A stretch of 64,000 nt of DNA from Platycnemis pennipes (taxonomy: Eukaryota; Arthropoda; Insecta; Odonata; Platycnemididae), in contig OW121856.1 in assembly GCA_933228895.1 (NCBI GenBank), positions 22,275,805 to 22,339,804 of the forward strand, written 5' to 3'. How positions within the stretch are numbered: position 1 is the stretch's first letter; the number at the start of each line of letters is the position of its first letter. Of the stretch, positions 44,655-56,699 are shown piece after piece. A program made the position numbers and the translations under genes. The notes beneath the pieces are model-generated. The model was not told the DNA's origin. It did not search any database and was given only the letters and a program-made list of their open reading frames with translations.

Positions 44655-44940
44655 GAAAGAGCGTCGTGTTGGCTTAGTAGGTAGAGTGCTACGCTACTGA
44701 CTGGAGGGTCCTGGGTTCCAATCCCGGGCAAGAGCCTTTCTGGAAACCCCCACTAAAATCATGGTGACTCTATTTTGTGCGTGTAAGAACTTCGCAGGAA
44801 ATCGCAGGTGGCCCAGGGGAAGGAATTGTCCCCGCACCCTGAATGTGTGAGTTTCACTCGCCAATGGCTTAGTGCGGGTTGAGCTCTTCCCGCACCCATC
44901 AAAAACCAACCTTCGGGTTGGACACAATTTTTTAAATAAT
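44655..44940 (+). repeat. tRNA-derived SINE, near full length
   Basis: The head is tRNA-like: A box TGGCTTAGTAGG (44670-44681) and B box GGTTCCAATCC (44714-44724), 32 bases apart, with CCTGGGTTCCAATCCCGGG forming the T-arm. These are the internal RNA polymerase III promoter elements. The body includes GTGGCCCAGGGGAAGGAATT, ACCCTGAATGTGTGAGTTTC, ATGGCTTAGTGCGGGTTGAG and a terminal hairpin CCAACCTTCGGGTTGG, then a short A/T-rich tail. A truncated copy lies at 32090. SINEs of this type depend on a partner LINE; the tail does not match either LINE tail in this window, so the partner is unknown. Confidence 0.88.
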
Positions 44941-44944
44941 GTGA

Positions 44945-46950
44945 AAATTGAAATGATATTATTATTTTTATCACATTTGCTGTAGAAAGAATAGAAGGAC
45001 GTATTGATACATAAAATTCTAAACTTTAAACGGCACTGCATAACTGCAAATTTCAATGCTATATCAATGGAATATGTATAATGTATATGCTGGTAAATGG
45101 CTATTATATGTAGTGAGTAAACATGAAAGTAAAAGTGTTTCTCGTGGCAAGTGATTTTAACTTACTTTTCCATCCTTAACAAATTTTCATGTCATTTTTT
45201 CACTATCCTTGCATTTACTTTTTGGAGTTCCCACACATTTTATTAATCCGGTTTTTGTTACAGTCCTAGCTGGCTTGCGTGAGATTTTATATCTGTAAGA
45301 TGGGACGCTTTCTCCCGCTAACTTTGGCAAACAGTCCTACTCTAAGCGTATATATGAGCTCATTGTTTAATACCGCGAAGGGTAAATAGGCATCTGGATA
45401 GTTTGGTCAGATACAGATTCTAATAGAGAACAGGATTTCTCAAGCCCAAGTATAACTTACTAAAATAAATACACATATTGGCATCGTCAGGTCATCAATT
45501 TCACGCTGTATTTACGTCACATTTTGTCTACGCTGTTCACACTACATTTAATTACATTGAAAACACTAAATTTCTCCGGATTTTGTAGTTTACAGAGCTG
45601 TACAAAGTTTATTTGGCTTTCTGAAGTGCAGGAGTTACCTCTTTTTTCACATCATTTAGAGTTATTACAACGGTGATACTCCTATTTTTGAGCATTCAGC
45701 CAAATACAGTCATATAAGAGCGTCGTGACTTCTGAGACGTTGTGCCCACTAGGGTTTTTACCATGAATTTTCTAAGAATGGCATCAAAAGGCAAAAAACG
45801 ATAGTCCACTTTATTTTACCCTGACGGCTTTAAATCTTTTTTTCCTTGGTAGGGGAAAGCATTGAGCACATATATCCCTTTTGCATCAGCTTATAGCAAT
45901 AATTACCTCCATATTTGCAAGGCTTATCATCCATGCATTGAGCAAAATGGCATTGGCATTTTGAATAGCGTAAAAGTACATTAGCTGTGACTATCTAAAA
46001 GAGCATGTAAAACGGAATGCAATTTTAGATAAATTATTCCCTATTTCAGAAGGAAAGCCTAACTTATGCTTTTGATGATGGTACAGTTATGAAAAACCAT
46101 TTAGCAGAAATAAGTAACTTTTAAGTGGGTATCAACTTAACTTTATGCGTAGTCTGGAGTAAAATACTCGATTTTAGGGGATGAATAACATGAGGTGAAT
46201 ACCCGTAAACTGCCAGGTTGGGTAGAAGGATAATATCAGTATAGAAGGTAAGAAACATGCATAAATTGTGAGAAAAAATTATTCATAACATTCTTAGTGA
46301 AGTTAAGAAAAAGTATGAAAACATTAAAAGATGGTTGTTAAAGTTTCATTGACATCAATCATTCAGCATCTAAAACTGACAAATGATAATAAATCGTCTT
46401 CCTGGTGTTATAATATAATAAATCCAGTTCTCTTTAATGCATCTGTATCGGCTCAAATACCTTTATTTACTATGGCCATAATTTTCTTCTCATTTCCCAT
46501 TTGTATTGTTATGTCCGTAGGTAATTGTTGAGCTGTAGTTTGAACAAATATGATGCATGTACAATCCTTAATTTAGATACAGAACTTATGCAGAGCGTAA
46601 AGCAGTCTTTGAAGCCTTTTCAGTACCTTATTGAATGGGAAGTATGCATATTAGTTCTATGTACATTCATCACACAACTATCTACATGTAGTTCATTAAC
46701 CCATGTAATTGAATTCAATTTTGAGGAATTACAGAATTGGTAGACTTAGCTGATTATTAATAAGGAGACGACGTGGAAGAAGCTTGCAAGGCTTTTATAC
46801 ATAGACAGAGAATTAAGAGAAAATCTGTCCCTCACTTCAATGGTTAGACTAACTCGGGTCAGCCAAGCACGCAACTTGTCGGGCAACCTTAAAGCCCGAG
46901 TTTGGGAAGTTATAGATATTCGATACATTCGATTAATTTTCAAAGGCTCA
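44945..46950. other. Long AT-rich gene-free stretch
   Basis: No coding relic or repeat recognised. Confidence 0.45.
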
Positions 46951-46959
46951 GGACCGTTT

Positions 46960-47160
46960 TGACTTATGGACGGCAGCGGAGGTTGGCCGCTGACGTGAGG
47001 AAGTTTACCTCTTCTCTAGTCCCTTCCCTCTCTCTTTCCACGGGATCCTCATCAAACTTTCCACCCCTTTCCCGCTGCCTCTGACTCCACTCTTCCAAAG
47101 TTTTCCTTCACTCTTCGTGACTTCTTGATCTCCTCCTCCGCAGTCTTTTCATCGCTAACA
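46960..47160. other. GC-elevated, pyrimidine-rich patch
   Basis: Starts GGACGGCAGCGGAGG and passes into C/T-rich sequence. No coding signal. Confidence 0.3.
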
Positions 47161-47164
47161 ACCA

Positions 47165-49100
47165 ATCTCACAAAAAAAGCTTCAAGGATAACTTTTTTTG
47201 GTCTAGAACCTATCCTTTAATCTCACATTCCCCCTTTAGTAAAATATTGATGATTTTTTTTACGAAACTCAGTTATTTGGATAATAGTAATAATAGGTAG
47301 CTTCCATATAACTACCTCATAGGTTTTATTTCGCTTGAGGAATATTTTTTAGGAGATTCAACTTGGCAGACATGGGTCTTCAAAAATATCTCCTAGGGTC
47401 TAAAAGATCAAACATACCGTTTTTATTAAATTATAATGTTCATGGTTTTGGCGTAAACGTCAAAACCTAGATTGTGTGAAGGAAAGGAGTGCAGAAACAG
47501 AAATTTCTCTTGAATAAATAAGTAGGTAAGAAAACTGCAAACGTACCTGCAATTTCCCTGCGAGTACCTGCGTACTCGCCTCCAGCTCCTAAGTTATTGA
47601 CTTTTCCAAAACAATCACACTGTTAGGGTCACAATGAACTTAAAAAGGCCTGTTGCGTTGTACTCACTTGGATAGCACGCCATTAACACTAGGTGGGCAG
47701 GTAAAAATCATGGTATATAAAGATGATTGTTTCAGGTTGGACTAGGGAAAAATTCCTTTATGATGAGGATTCTTTTATGTAATTCCACCAAATGTATTTT
47801 TGTAAACTCAACGACCATGGCTTCGAAGCCGCACATCATTTTCAAGCGTCGACATCCAAATTTAGACCTTATTTACAAAATTGGGTGGGGGAGAAGAAGG
47901 TAAATTAAGAGCAGGGGATTTTGGTTATCTGAGTCATAATATGTCAGAGGATTTGGGAATAGGGGAGTGAAGTAAGGAAGTTCTATGTTTCACGGAACTA
48001 AGTCTGATTTTACACATGCATATTTTTCTCCTAAAGGAGAATATAATGAAAGATTAGAAGAACCACCTAAACAATGGGAGAAGGAGGGGTACAAACTTAC
48101 GTCCTTACTGCAGCCACTAACATTTAAAAATTAACTTTCTGTGTGTGGTGTTCAAGTCTGTACCGAAACTATAGGTGCTTCAGTTTAGGAGGAAAGGTAC
48201 ATGGAAGGGCGAGGAGTAAGGATGGAGGGAGACCAGGCGTTAAAATTAGCCTTCTCTTAGCGAAACTTGCTAAGTGGACCATGGTTCAACGTCCCATCCG
48301 ACGGACTAAGTGCTGTCGTCGACTGCTCTCCACAAAGCGAGCAAGTAGAAGCAGTATACCAATGAAAAATATCTTCCACTGCCGGGAATCGTAAAGTGTC
48401 TTTTTCTTTCAACTCTTCCTGCGCGTCATTTTCTGTGGTGTTTGCGTAATAATTACTTTTTTTGCGAACAATGTTTGTCTTAGTACCTTTTCCAAATATG
48501 CTAGGAGTTCTTTTGTTCTCACGTATGGTTGTTACTTGCTCTCCATAGCAAGAAAAGTGGAGACAGTTGCTCGGATTGCAATGCCATCTACGTTCAGCAA
48601 ATAGGTACCTAGGTAATGTGTAGCGTGAGCCAAAAAAAAAGGTGGCCGGGTGAAAAGGAAACTTCCAATTTTATCTTAGGTTTTTGATTAGCGCTGCACA
48701 GTTGTATATTCTGTTAAAATTTATGATTTCCAAATTTTGTGTTAAAGTTGTATGCAAGACTAAAAGAATATAGTAATGGGAAGGAGGCAGAGTATGAGTG
48801 GTTTTTGACAGCTTAAATATTTTCTTAGATCATGAGCTTGAGAAGAAATATGCACTTGATTTTTCTAATCTGGCAACAAAAAATAAAATGTGCTTTACCT
48901 TATTTTGTCAATGTTATGGAGAGATCTTGGAAATGTTTTAAGTAAAAAAGCAGACAATGGTGTTCAGGGAAATGGGTAAAAATAGTCAATTTACTCGCAC
49001 AAATTGTTTTTTTTCCGTGAGAATAATGGATTTTCTTTTTGCGCGCATGGGTTGAGTAATTTAGTTCATTAAGAATGGAGAAATTTCAAAAAATATGAAA
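47165..49100. other. Non-coding stretch
   Basis: No supported relic. A plus-strand frame at 48143-48394 is rich in Arg and Lys but matches nothing known to me. Confidence 0.4.
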
Positions 49101-49254
49101 TGCCACATCGGCGTGCGTCGAAAATTTTTAATGCTGTGGTCTTGACAGCGATCTCTGTTCCTTCCTCTTATGCTGCCTCCTCTGCGCTTCCTCCCTGGAG
49201 GGCGTCTCGGCTTCCTAGATATCACTAATTCACCCCAAACAATACCCTTCCTTC

Positions 49255-49430
49255 CTTTCAGCTACCTTCCGCCATAACCACCTCTACTTCTGCCGTACCT
49301 CCCGACGCTTAAGCATCCTCCGTTTGACTTCCTCTGCTATCTTCCTCATCCGGGAGACTGCAGACACGGTCTTCCGCCTTTCCCGGAAACCACTCACCTC
49401 CTACCTCCACAATTTGGGCTACCTGAATTG
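49255..49430 (+). pseudogene. Unidentified coding-like segment
   Basis: One plus-strand frame to a TGA near 49430 reads RHNHLYFCRTSRRLSILRLT, SSAIFLIRETADTVFRLSRK, PLTSYLHNLGYLN. It has a mixed, protein-like composition unlike the surrounding low-complexity frames, and the patch is GC-elevated. I do not recognise the family. A retroelement relic or a short exon is possible, and so is chance. Confidence 0.2.
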
Positions 49431-49434
49431 ATAC

Positions 49435-51045
49435 CGTGGGCATAGCAACTCTGACTCCCTCACGGTAACCTGTGTCGTAAACTTCGGCAACGAGCGGGAG
49501 TAGCGTCTGGTTCGATGGGAGAAAATGAACATTATATTTCTCGCTCTCTAAAAATACAGTGACTCGATGCTTAAACAGTTTACATTCCGTTATTTGAATA
49601 AGATTTAGTTATTTTTACTGCGTGTTTGCCAAAAAGACATTCAAAATCACTCCTAATATTACCGAGAACTTATGTTTTCGATCCAAATGCTATAGCTTCA
49701 TATTCAGACGTAGAGCATGTAATATGCTCGTAACAAATTGTATTTTTGTTATTGATTTACAGGTTTACATGGAAATACTTTTACTATGGCATAGTTGCCT
49801 CAACAAACTGAAATTCAAAATTTTGCCATATTCAAGGGCAGAGAAAAAAATAATCCAGTTCTATGCCATTATGTAGGCATTCTTGTCCTTGACATCTCGT
49901 TGATTACTAAAAAAGAGTGTTTACCAATTTTCTTTATGTTTGACAAGTAACGATCACTTATTTGGATTTTATAGAATTAGCTTGTGAGTAATCAAGTACC
50001 TACTTTCAGTTTTACAGAGAACATGCCCCCAGTAGCTGTCTTTGTGGCTCTTTGTCGCTACGCATTAGGATAGTTAGTTATAGATTACTTATATTATATA
50101 CGTATAATATTATGAATATTAAAGAACCCTGTTTTTGCGGAAAGGATATTATACAAATGCTTGAAAATACACTCTCTACAAGACTGGCGTGGTAAAGTAT
50201 CCTTTTCCCGACTTATTGGTAATGAATAACTGGCTCTTAACTCTTCATGTTGTAATGTTAACAATAGGTATTAGTTGGAGAAAAAAAATATGTGTGGGAG
50301 TCAAACTTTCAGCGACAATATTCGAAGGGGAAAGATGTTCAGGAATTTATCCTATATTTTGCGCTTAATATTTCAATTAATATACATAATGTTATCTGAT
50401 TTGCAATTTAATGTTAAACACTTATAAATTAATATCAATAAAAGGCGGTCACTAGTATAACCTCACTTTTAATCCTGTGATAACTGTTTTTTGTTTTGTC
50501 CTCCGTATCTGTCGTAGTATCTAAATATAAAACCTAGCTGATTGAAAACAGCTGACTAGATCCTTTCATACGATTACTGTTCACGCCTTGAGAGCGTCTT
50601 TGATGAACGAGCGCTGCATTTGGATGTGGAGAGCATCGCCGCTTCATGGTTTCCCCCGTAAAATGCCCGAGTCACGCGATTAAAGCGTCACAAGTTTAAT
50701 AGCTCGCCTCCTTGCTCGTAACTGCTGCAGTGATCTCCAGCAATTAGAGACGACGGAATACAGCATCTACAGGCATTAACTGCTCATAGAATTCCTAAGA
50801 GAAAGAACTCATTAATATGTAGACATCTGCTCTTGGTTAGGAGAGGATTGGACTCCTTGGTCGAAAATGTGAAAGGGACGTAGACGCAAAAGAATTCTTC
50901 CAATTTAATGACGTTTGGAAGAACATGACTTTTATTTTAATTCGTGCCTTTGAACGGCAAAATTAAACGAAAGAAGTACTTGAAATACTTTTTCAATTAC
51001 TTAAGTTCTTTTCTCCAGATTCGTAATTTGCCCATCAGGAATCTG
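49435..51045. other. AT-rich stretch, small GC patches
   Basis: Nothing recognised. A moderately GC-richer patch lies at about 50580-50770. Confidence 0.4.
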
Positions 51046-51048
51046 GGC

Positions 51049-51378
51049 CCTAAGGGGGTTGAGTTTGAAACCGTCGATATTATATCTAATAGGTAATCAA
51101 GGAGTCACGTGATACAAACACGAATGGTTTGCAAATATAGTGTGTATGAATGCCTTGTTACAGTATCATTAATTGTTTTCACTTGCGTTTTACCTATCAG
51201 TCTCGATTATAGAGAGCCCCCAGATGAGATAAACAGAAGTGTAAAATATGGATTCGGTTGTAATAAGCAGTTTTTACACACATTATATTGACGAACAATT
51301 GGTATAATACAATACCACGTGACTCCTTGGTTACCTATTTGATATAATCCCGAAGGTTTCAAACATAACCCCTTTAGG
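51049..51378. mobile_element. 330-bp element with 63-bp terminal inverted repeats (MITE-like)
   Basis: The left arm 51049-51111 (starting CCTAAGGGGGTTGAGTTTGA, ending GGAGTCACGTG) aligns without gaps to the reverse complement of 51316-51378, with 55 of 63 positions identical by my count. The middle 204 bases are AT-rich. The 60-codon frame inside has no motif. Long arms, small size and no coding capacity suit a non-autonomous DNA transposon. I could not find a clear target duplication, so the superfamily is open. Confidence 0.85.
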
Positions 51379-51379
51379 T

Positions 51380-53660
51380 TGTCTTGAAGAATTTTCTCCC
51401 CTTTAATGGCATTATCAACGCAATGATCTGTTACTGATTTTAAATAATCAATGCATTGCTTTCTTATTTTTCGTGATAAATATTCTCAGTAACTCAAAAA
51501 AGAGATTGTGGTTGCCACAGAATAATTTTTTTTTGTTAATTTTAGTCGTAAAATGTGATAAATTGGTCTATTCGAGTAGAATGCTAAATATGATTGGCGG
51601 GATCATTTCCGATTTTAGATTGTAAATTGAAAGCATTTTGTATTCACTTGCTATAATCCTAGAGTGTTATTAAAATATCTTTCTGTTCAGTATGTGTAAT
51701 TGAATTTATATAGTGTAAAAAAAATTCCCTGCGAGATATTTTTGTATTAAATCATAATTTTACTCCAATTTATTTTTAATAACTTCTCCATTTTAATGCG
51801 GAATAATGCAGAGTGAGTGACTTTCAGAGCAGATTGTATGGTTTAACGTCTTGAAAAACGTTGAGAATAGTGGGTGGAAATTTCCAAGGTGAAATTTAAA
51901 AGTACAAAGGGGAATTATGAGAGTTTGAGAGAAACGTTGAACAAGCGTCACTGCTCGCAACTATAAAGGGAGGAACGATTGAGAAGAGGAGTTACAAAAC
52001 TTTTTTCTCCTCAAGTAGTTGTCATGAGAGAGAAACGGACTAGTGGCATTATACTTTAGGCAGAATTAGAGGGAGAAAGACTTTGTCTGGAATAGAACAC
52101 TGGAGGACATTTTTAACAGAAAAAAGCATTGTGAAACCTGATGAAGGACAACTTAAGGTATGAGGATTAAGTGCTCTCCTCGGACGCCTTGGTACAAAGC
52201 ACGTCTGAATTTAGAGGGAATACAAGAGTTGAACGCTAACCCTGGGATTAAAGCTTGAGGATTTTCAGTGCCTATTCAAGTTAGTGGCAGGAAAGGGTGA
52301 TAAATTTAGCCCTGAGTCCTAGAACAAGGAGTCAAATGGTGCTGTGAAATGGAGAAAGCATTGAAGTTCTATTAAACTGGCGAGAAATTAATGGCTTTGG
52401 AAAATTACTCCTTTAAACTTTTTTATCTATGGCACAGATATTATCCAGTGATCGGTCGTTCCAAAAATAATTATTATAAGAAAGAGTTAATATCTCAGTA
52501 GTGTAGCCAGGGGTTAAAAAATTGCAATAATTTGTTGGTAAAAATATGAATACTGCTGAATGCGCCTGAAATAGAGAAAGGATCCACAGTTCAATGGTTG
52601 TATTGATGTGTTGACTCCATTTATCCTGTTACTTCGTTCATATCCCATTCAATTTCTTTTTGCTGGGAAAGTTTTATCGTGCTACATATTTCATTTTGGA
52701 AGAGTATTTTCCCGTAAGTGGAAAATATTGTTCATACTTGACTTTTATGGTATTTTGAATATGCAATTCATATTTTCATTCATTTTCTAAATTTTATAAC
52801 TATTTTTTTGTGGTAGTATTTCGTAAAGCATGCATTTTAAAAGTTTTATGCTGAGTTTTCATAAATTTTCTCACATTTGGACCTAATTAATTACACTTTT
52901 TTTACATTTAGCGTTGTAATACATAACATTATTCTGATTCACTATTCATCCACAAATTGCGTTTTTCTTTAAGATTCATTTTTTTGCAGCCTAATTTAAT
53001 CCATTTTTAACATTTTATGTAATATTAACTATAAAATTCTTACTGCGATGACCTCTGAAATGTAAAATTGAAAAAGTATTCGTTTTATACCTTTTCCACA
53101 TGGTTTTTAGCGATTTTTTGCTACGTTGACCCCAAAAATGATGTGCAAACATTTTTTAAACCCGCCTTTCATTTTTCATGATATAAAAGAGCTAAGACAG
53201 CATATTATGCTAATAGTTTACGCTACATAAAGTATTCATTATGCACTGTAGTTTCGTGTTGTAAAACACAAATATTTTCATTATATAGCGCCTATTCGGT
53301 GGAAGAAGTTGTGTTCGTTTTCTCATGGTACACAATACTCAAGTGTACAATCAAATCAACTTTTCTTCTGAAATCAAGCTCTTGATACATAACAGTGCAT
53401 CCATGGTTTTCTTTGGTTTTTATTATTTTTCAACAAGTTTGAGTTTTTTTCCAGATAAATTTTTATATATTATATCACTGTATGTTTTCATAGCATCCTT
53501 TACCTTGTTTCCACTTTTTAATTTAATCCTAGAGGAGATAATTTTGACATAAAATATGCTATGAGGGTTACCTATGCCTCGATATACAATTATATATTAT
53601 ATATATTGTAATTAAATTGCGTAAGAACTTTAAATTAATAATAGTTTTTATTGAACTTCA
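51380..53660. other. Long AT-rich gene-free stretch
   Basis: Nothing recognised. A pure AT/TA run lies at about 53585-53612. Confidence 0.45.
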
Positions 53661-53664
53661 TATA

Positions 53665-54110
53665 ATATGTCTACGTCTTTGGAGCTGTAACTCGCAGAAA
53701 GCTATATGCCTGAGGAGGAGATTTCATTCGCCACTGAGGGCCCAACTCGACCCCTGGATAATGCACATATTCCAATGACACCTTCTCTTGTATATTTCGG
53801 CCAAATTGATCTTTTGATTGATGACTTGGGGGATGAGGTGAGAATGTGCAGGAATGCCTTGTTTGCCAAGGAAAGGAGGGTATCTTGGATAAGGGCGCAG
53901 TGTGTGTCCGTCCTGGGAAGACAAAGGCTTTTGTGGGCGCTTGGAAGGCTCTCTGGTATGACAACCCGCAGTGAAACTGGTGCGAATTTCCTGTGAGGGG
54001 ATAAGGCACTAACGACGGCGATGTGGAGGAATTCTAATTGTTCCATTTGAAGTTTCGGTGAGTTCCTACACTCCATAATATTCCAGAATTTGACTCCGAA
54101 CACAGACGCT
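53665..54110. other. GC-elevated block with several overlapping open frames
   Basis: Open frames of 96 codons (plus, 53706-53996) and 133 and 112 codons (minus) overlap. The plus frame has a balanced composition (EEISFATEG, LIDDLGDEVRMCRNALFAKE) and would be the most protein-like. No domain, splice evidence or family match. It may be an unrecognised exon, but I cannot support a gene call. Confidence 0.25.
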
Positions 54111-54199
54111 TAATGACGATGGTGTTGTAAAATGGGTCAATGTGTATTCGCGCAGTTTCATTTAAAACGGTGTCTGATATGCTAACTTGCATGTCATAG

Positions 54200-54530
54200 C
54201 CAAGTCATAGATAAGAAAACACGTAAATGAACGAGAGAAAAAGAGTTAGATAGATGAATAAGAGTCTTTCATGGGGCACGATTGAGACTAAAAGTCCACT
54301 CTTCCATCTAACCCCTTTGGAGTACCGAAGAGATGCAGAGTAGTGCTGTGCTCCGAAGGCAGTTCTCCGCTGGTTGAATAGGCGAATTCGATTACTGTGT
54401 TTTCTGCGGATACCTCCGGTACTACCGACGGAGGTTGGCAATTGGTGGCAAGCCAAGGGAACGGAGGTAATCGGAGGAACCGGAGGTTTGCGGAGCAATG
54501 AGTCAAACTTGACAGCCGGCGCCGAATCTC
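54200..54530. other. GC-elevated patch with repeated CGGAGG
   Basis: CGGAGGT/CGGAGGA occurs several times at 54429-54495, with inverted CCTCCGGTA at 54413. Local low complexity with weak hairpin potential. Confidence 0.35.
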
Positions 54531-54539
54531 AACAACATT

Positions 54540-55570
54540 TTATTTTATAGAATCTCCGTTTTTTAAGCGAAATCACCTAGGAAAAAATAATTGTATGCAC
54601 ATATCTTTATATGTATTAAGAAAAAATAAATATTTACAAGCAAAAATATATTATAAAAAAGTAGCCACATTTCCGTAATTCCTCATAAATACAACCACCT
54701 ATTACAGCGAAATTTTAATCTCATTACCTTTGGCTAGGAAGCTGCTTTTAATGATGGAATAAATGTTGCCGATGGTATAAAAGGAGACGGACACCCGTCC
54801 TGTGAATCACATCCCTTTCGAAGTCCACGGTACAACGAACTCTACGGCACTGATCACCGCACTTTATTTTACAGCTCTTCTTTTAGACAACAGTCGTTGA
54901 ACACGGATAAAGTTATATATTTATATAAGTATGTAACAGCAAAAAAACAGCTGCTCCTGGCTGCTCTTTCGGGTTCTATGATAGTTTTTGTCCTATGAGG
55001 TAAAAGGACTATAAAATCACACATTTACTCTGCCAGTATCAATCTCAATCAATTCATTTTTGACTCTTGTCTTCGTCAAACGTTACCTTTTATGGGATTG
55101 TTTACACAATATTAAGTTATGCAACAATTTTTTGTATAAATTGATATTTTTTTCAAATATTCACTACAAAATTTTAACATTTACCGGCAAAAACCAAACA
55201 AAAGGAAATTTTACTTTTTAAGGCACTGTGGAAATAGGAAAGTCACCTGAGTTGGGTTTTTGACGGGGAGAGCAAAGCATTATTTTCAAGGCCTCTACCC
55301 CTCTCTTCAAATAGCCCGCTTCACTCAACAATCGGGTTATGTTAGGGATCACAGTGAAAAGGTACTGTCGAAAACGTGAATTGTCGTTCTTTTTTAATTG
55401 TATTTACTCAAGCTCGCCAGTAATCATATCATATGCGAACATTTAAGACGCAAAGAGGAATGAACATTGAACTAATTAAGGGGACTAGCGTTTTCTCTCT
55501 CATCATTCAGTTGATGTTTTTTTCAGGAATACAGGCGCCTGCGTTAACTTTACTTGATGTGACTTAAAAT
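54540..55570. other. AT-rich stretch
   Basis: Nothing recognised. Confidence 0.4.
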
Positions 55571-55587
55571 AATTTTTTTCAATTTCG

Positions 55588-55830
55588 ATGCCGCCATTTT
55601 GTTGAATCCAAAAGCCGACTTCATTTTTGCAGTTACTGACTTAGAAAATCATGTGTACAAAATTTCAGGTGCCATGAATAGTTATTAAGTACGTTTATCC
55701 GCCAATTGGGAGCCACCATTTTGTTTAATTTTTAACTGACTTCATATTTTTAATTAGTAGTCTAAAAAATCCTTATGTGAAAAATTTTATAAATATCGAA
55801 ACACATTTTCATATTTTAGCCATAATTTGG
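55588..55830. repeat. Old divergent tandem duplication, about 122-bp period
   Basis: GCCGCCATTTTGTTGAATCC (about 55589) is echoed by AGCCACCATTTTGTTTAATT (from 55711); each is followed by GACTTCAT and a similar run of A/T-rich words. The match is loose, so it is either an old duplication or two copies of a small repeat. Confidence 0.4.
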
Positions 55831-55834
55831 GATT

Positions 55835-56590
55835 TGGAACCACTGTGTGCGAGTCGAATAATGACAAAACAACCGGAGAAACAGTCTATCTCCAGAAACA
55901 GCTAAAGCCTAGATTTTTCAGAAAAGAAATAAAACTTATCTGGCATGAATAAATGACGTATCAGATGAAACCATGAAATAATTTCGATCCAGATTGTTTA
56001 GAATGTGATTTTTATCCGCTCTCGTGAAGTTGAGAGAGTTTTCTGATGTAAATCGAAAAAGTTTATTTACAGTAAAGAATTTTTAGAGCATGGATTAAAA
56101 ACAATATATTTACCATTTTAAATAAATATTGATATTTCTTAATCGTGTCAATTTTAATTTGTAATTTACCCATTATCGAAGCACCCCTTCATGGGATGAT
56201 TACTGTCATACAGCTATTTGCTTGAATCTCAATGGAAAAGGATAGTTTTTTAGGAAAATATATTTTTGCAGTCCATATAATACTTTTCATAAGTGAATAA
56301 TGCCACTATTTTATTATATAGCGCATAGCCGACAAGGGAAGAAAAGGAGAATGATTCAAAAATCCCGCGTCAATCATGGGTAATCGGAAGCTCCGATTGA
56401 AAGCGCGGCAAACACTTGCTCCGGAAGCCTCTGCTCCGTACCCAACACTAATGCAGATACTGGAAAATTCAATACTGTTAAAATTAAAATCTGTTTAGGC
56501 TGGGTTGATTTTTCCATGCAATGTTTAGCTTCGTGCATGGGAAATAATTTTCACCTACATACCACCTAAATTGAATAATTTTAAATTGGA
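55835..56590. other. AT-rich stretch
   Basis: Nothing recognised. Confidence 0.4.
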
Positions 56591-56594
56591 GGAC

Positions 56595-56695
56595 CTCGAA
56601 CTGACCGTGGGAGCATTTGGTTAAAACATCTGCCCGGAAAGCAGGGATCCAGGTTAAGAGTCCCGGTCAAAGTGATTACTTTTTTCTCCGTGGAA
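56595..56695 (+). repeat. tRNA-derived SINE head (candidate)
   Basis: GTGGGAGCATTTGGTTAAAA, then ATCTGCCCGGAAAGCAGGGA and TCCAGGTTAAGAGTCCCGGT. The middle part folds as an anticodon-like arm (CTGC, 7-base loop, GCAG), and the last part is a B box with one extra base (GGTT..AGTCCC). The tail CTTTTTTCTCCGTGG resembles the body start of common insect SINEs. Degenerate, probably inactive. Confidence 0.5.
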
Positions 56696-56699
56696 CATG

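Noticed and set aside
44694..45056. 120-codon minus-strand open frame
   Set aside because: Lies antisense to the SINE; the open frame is incidental.
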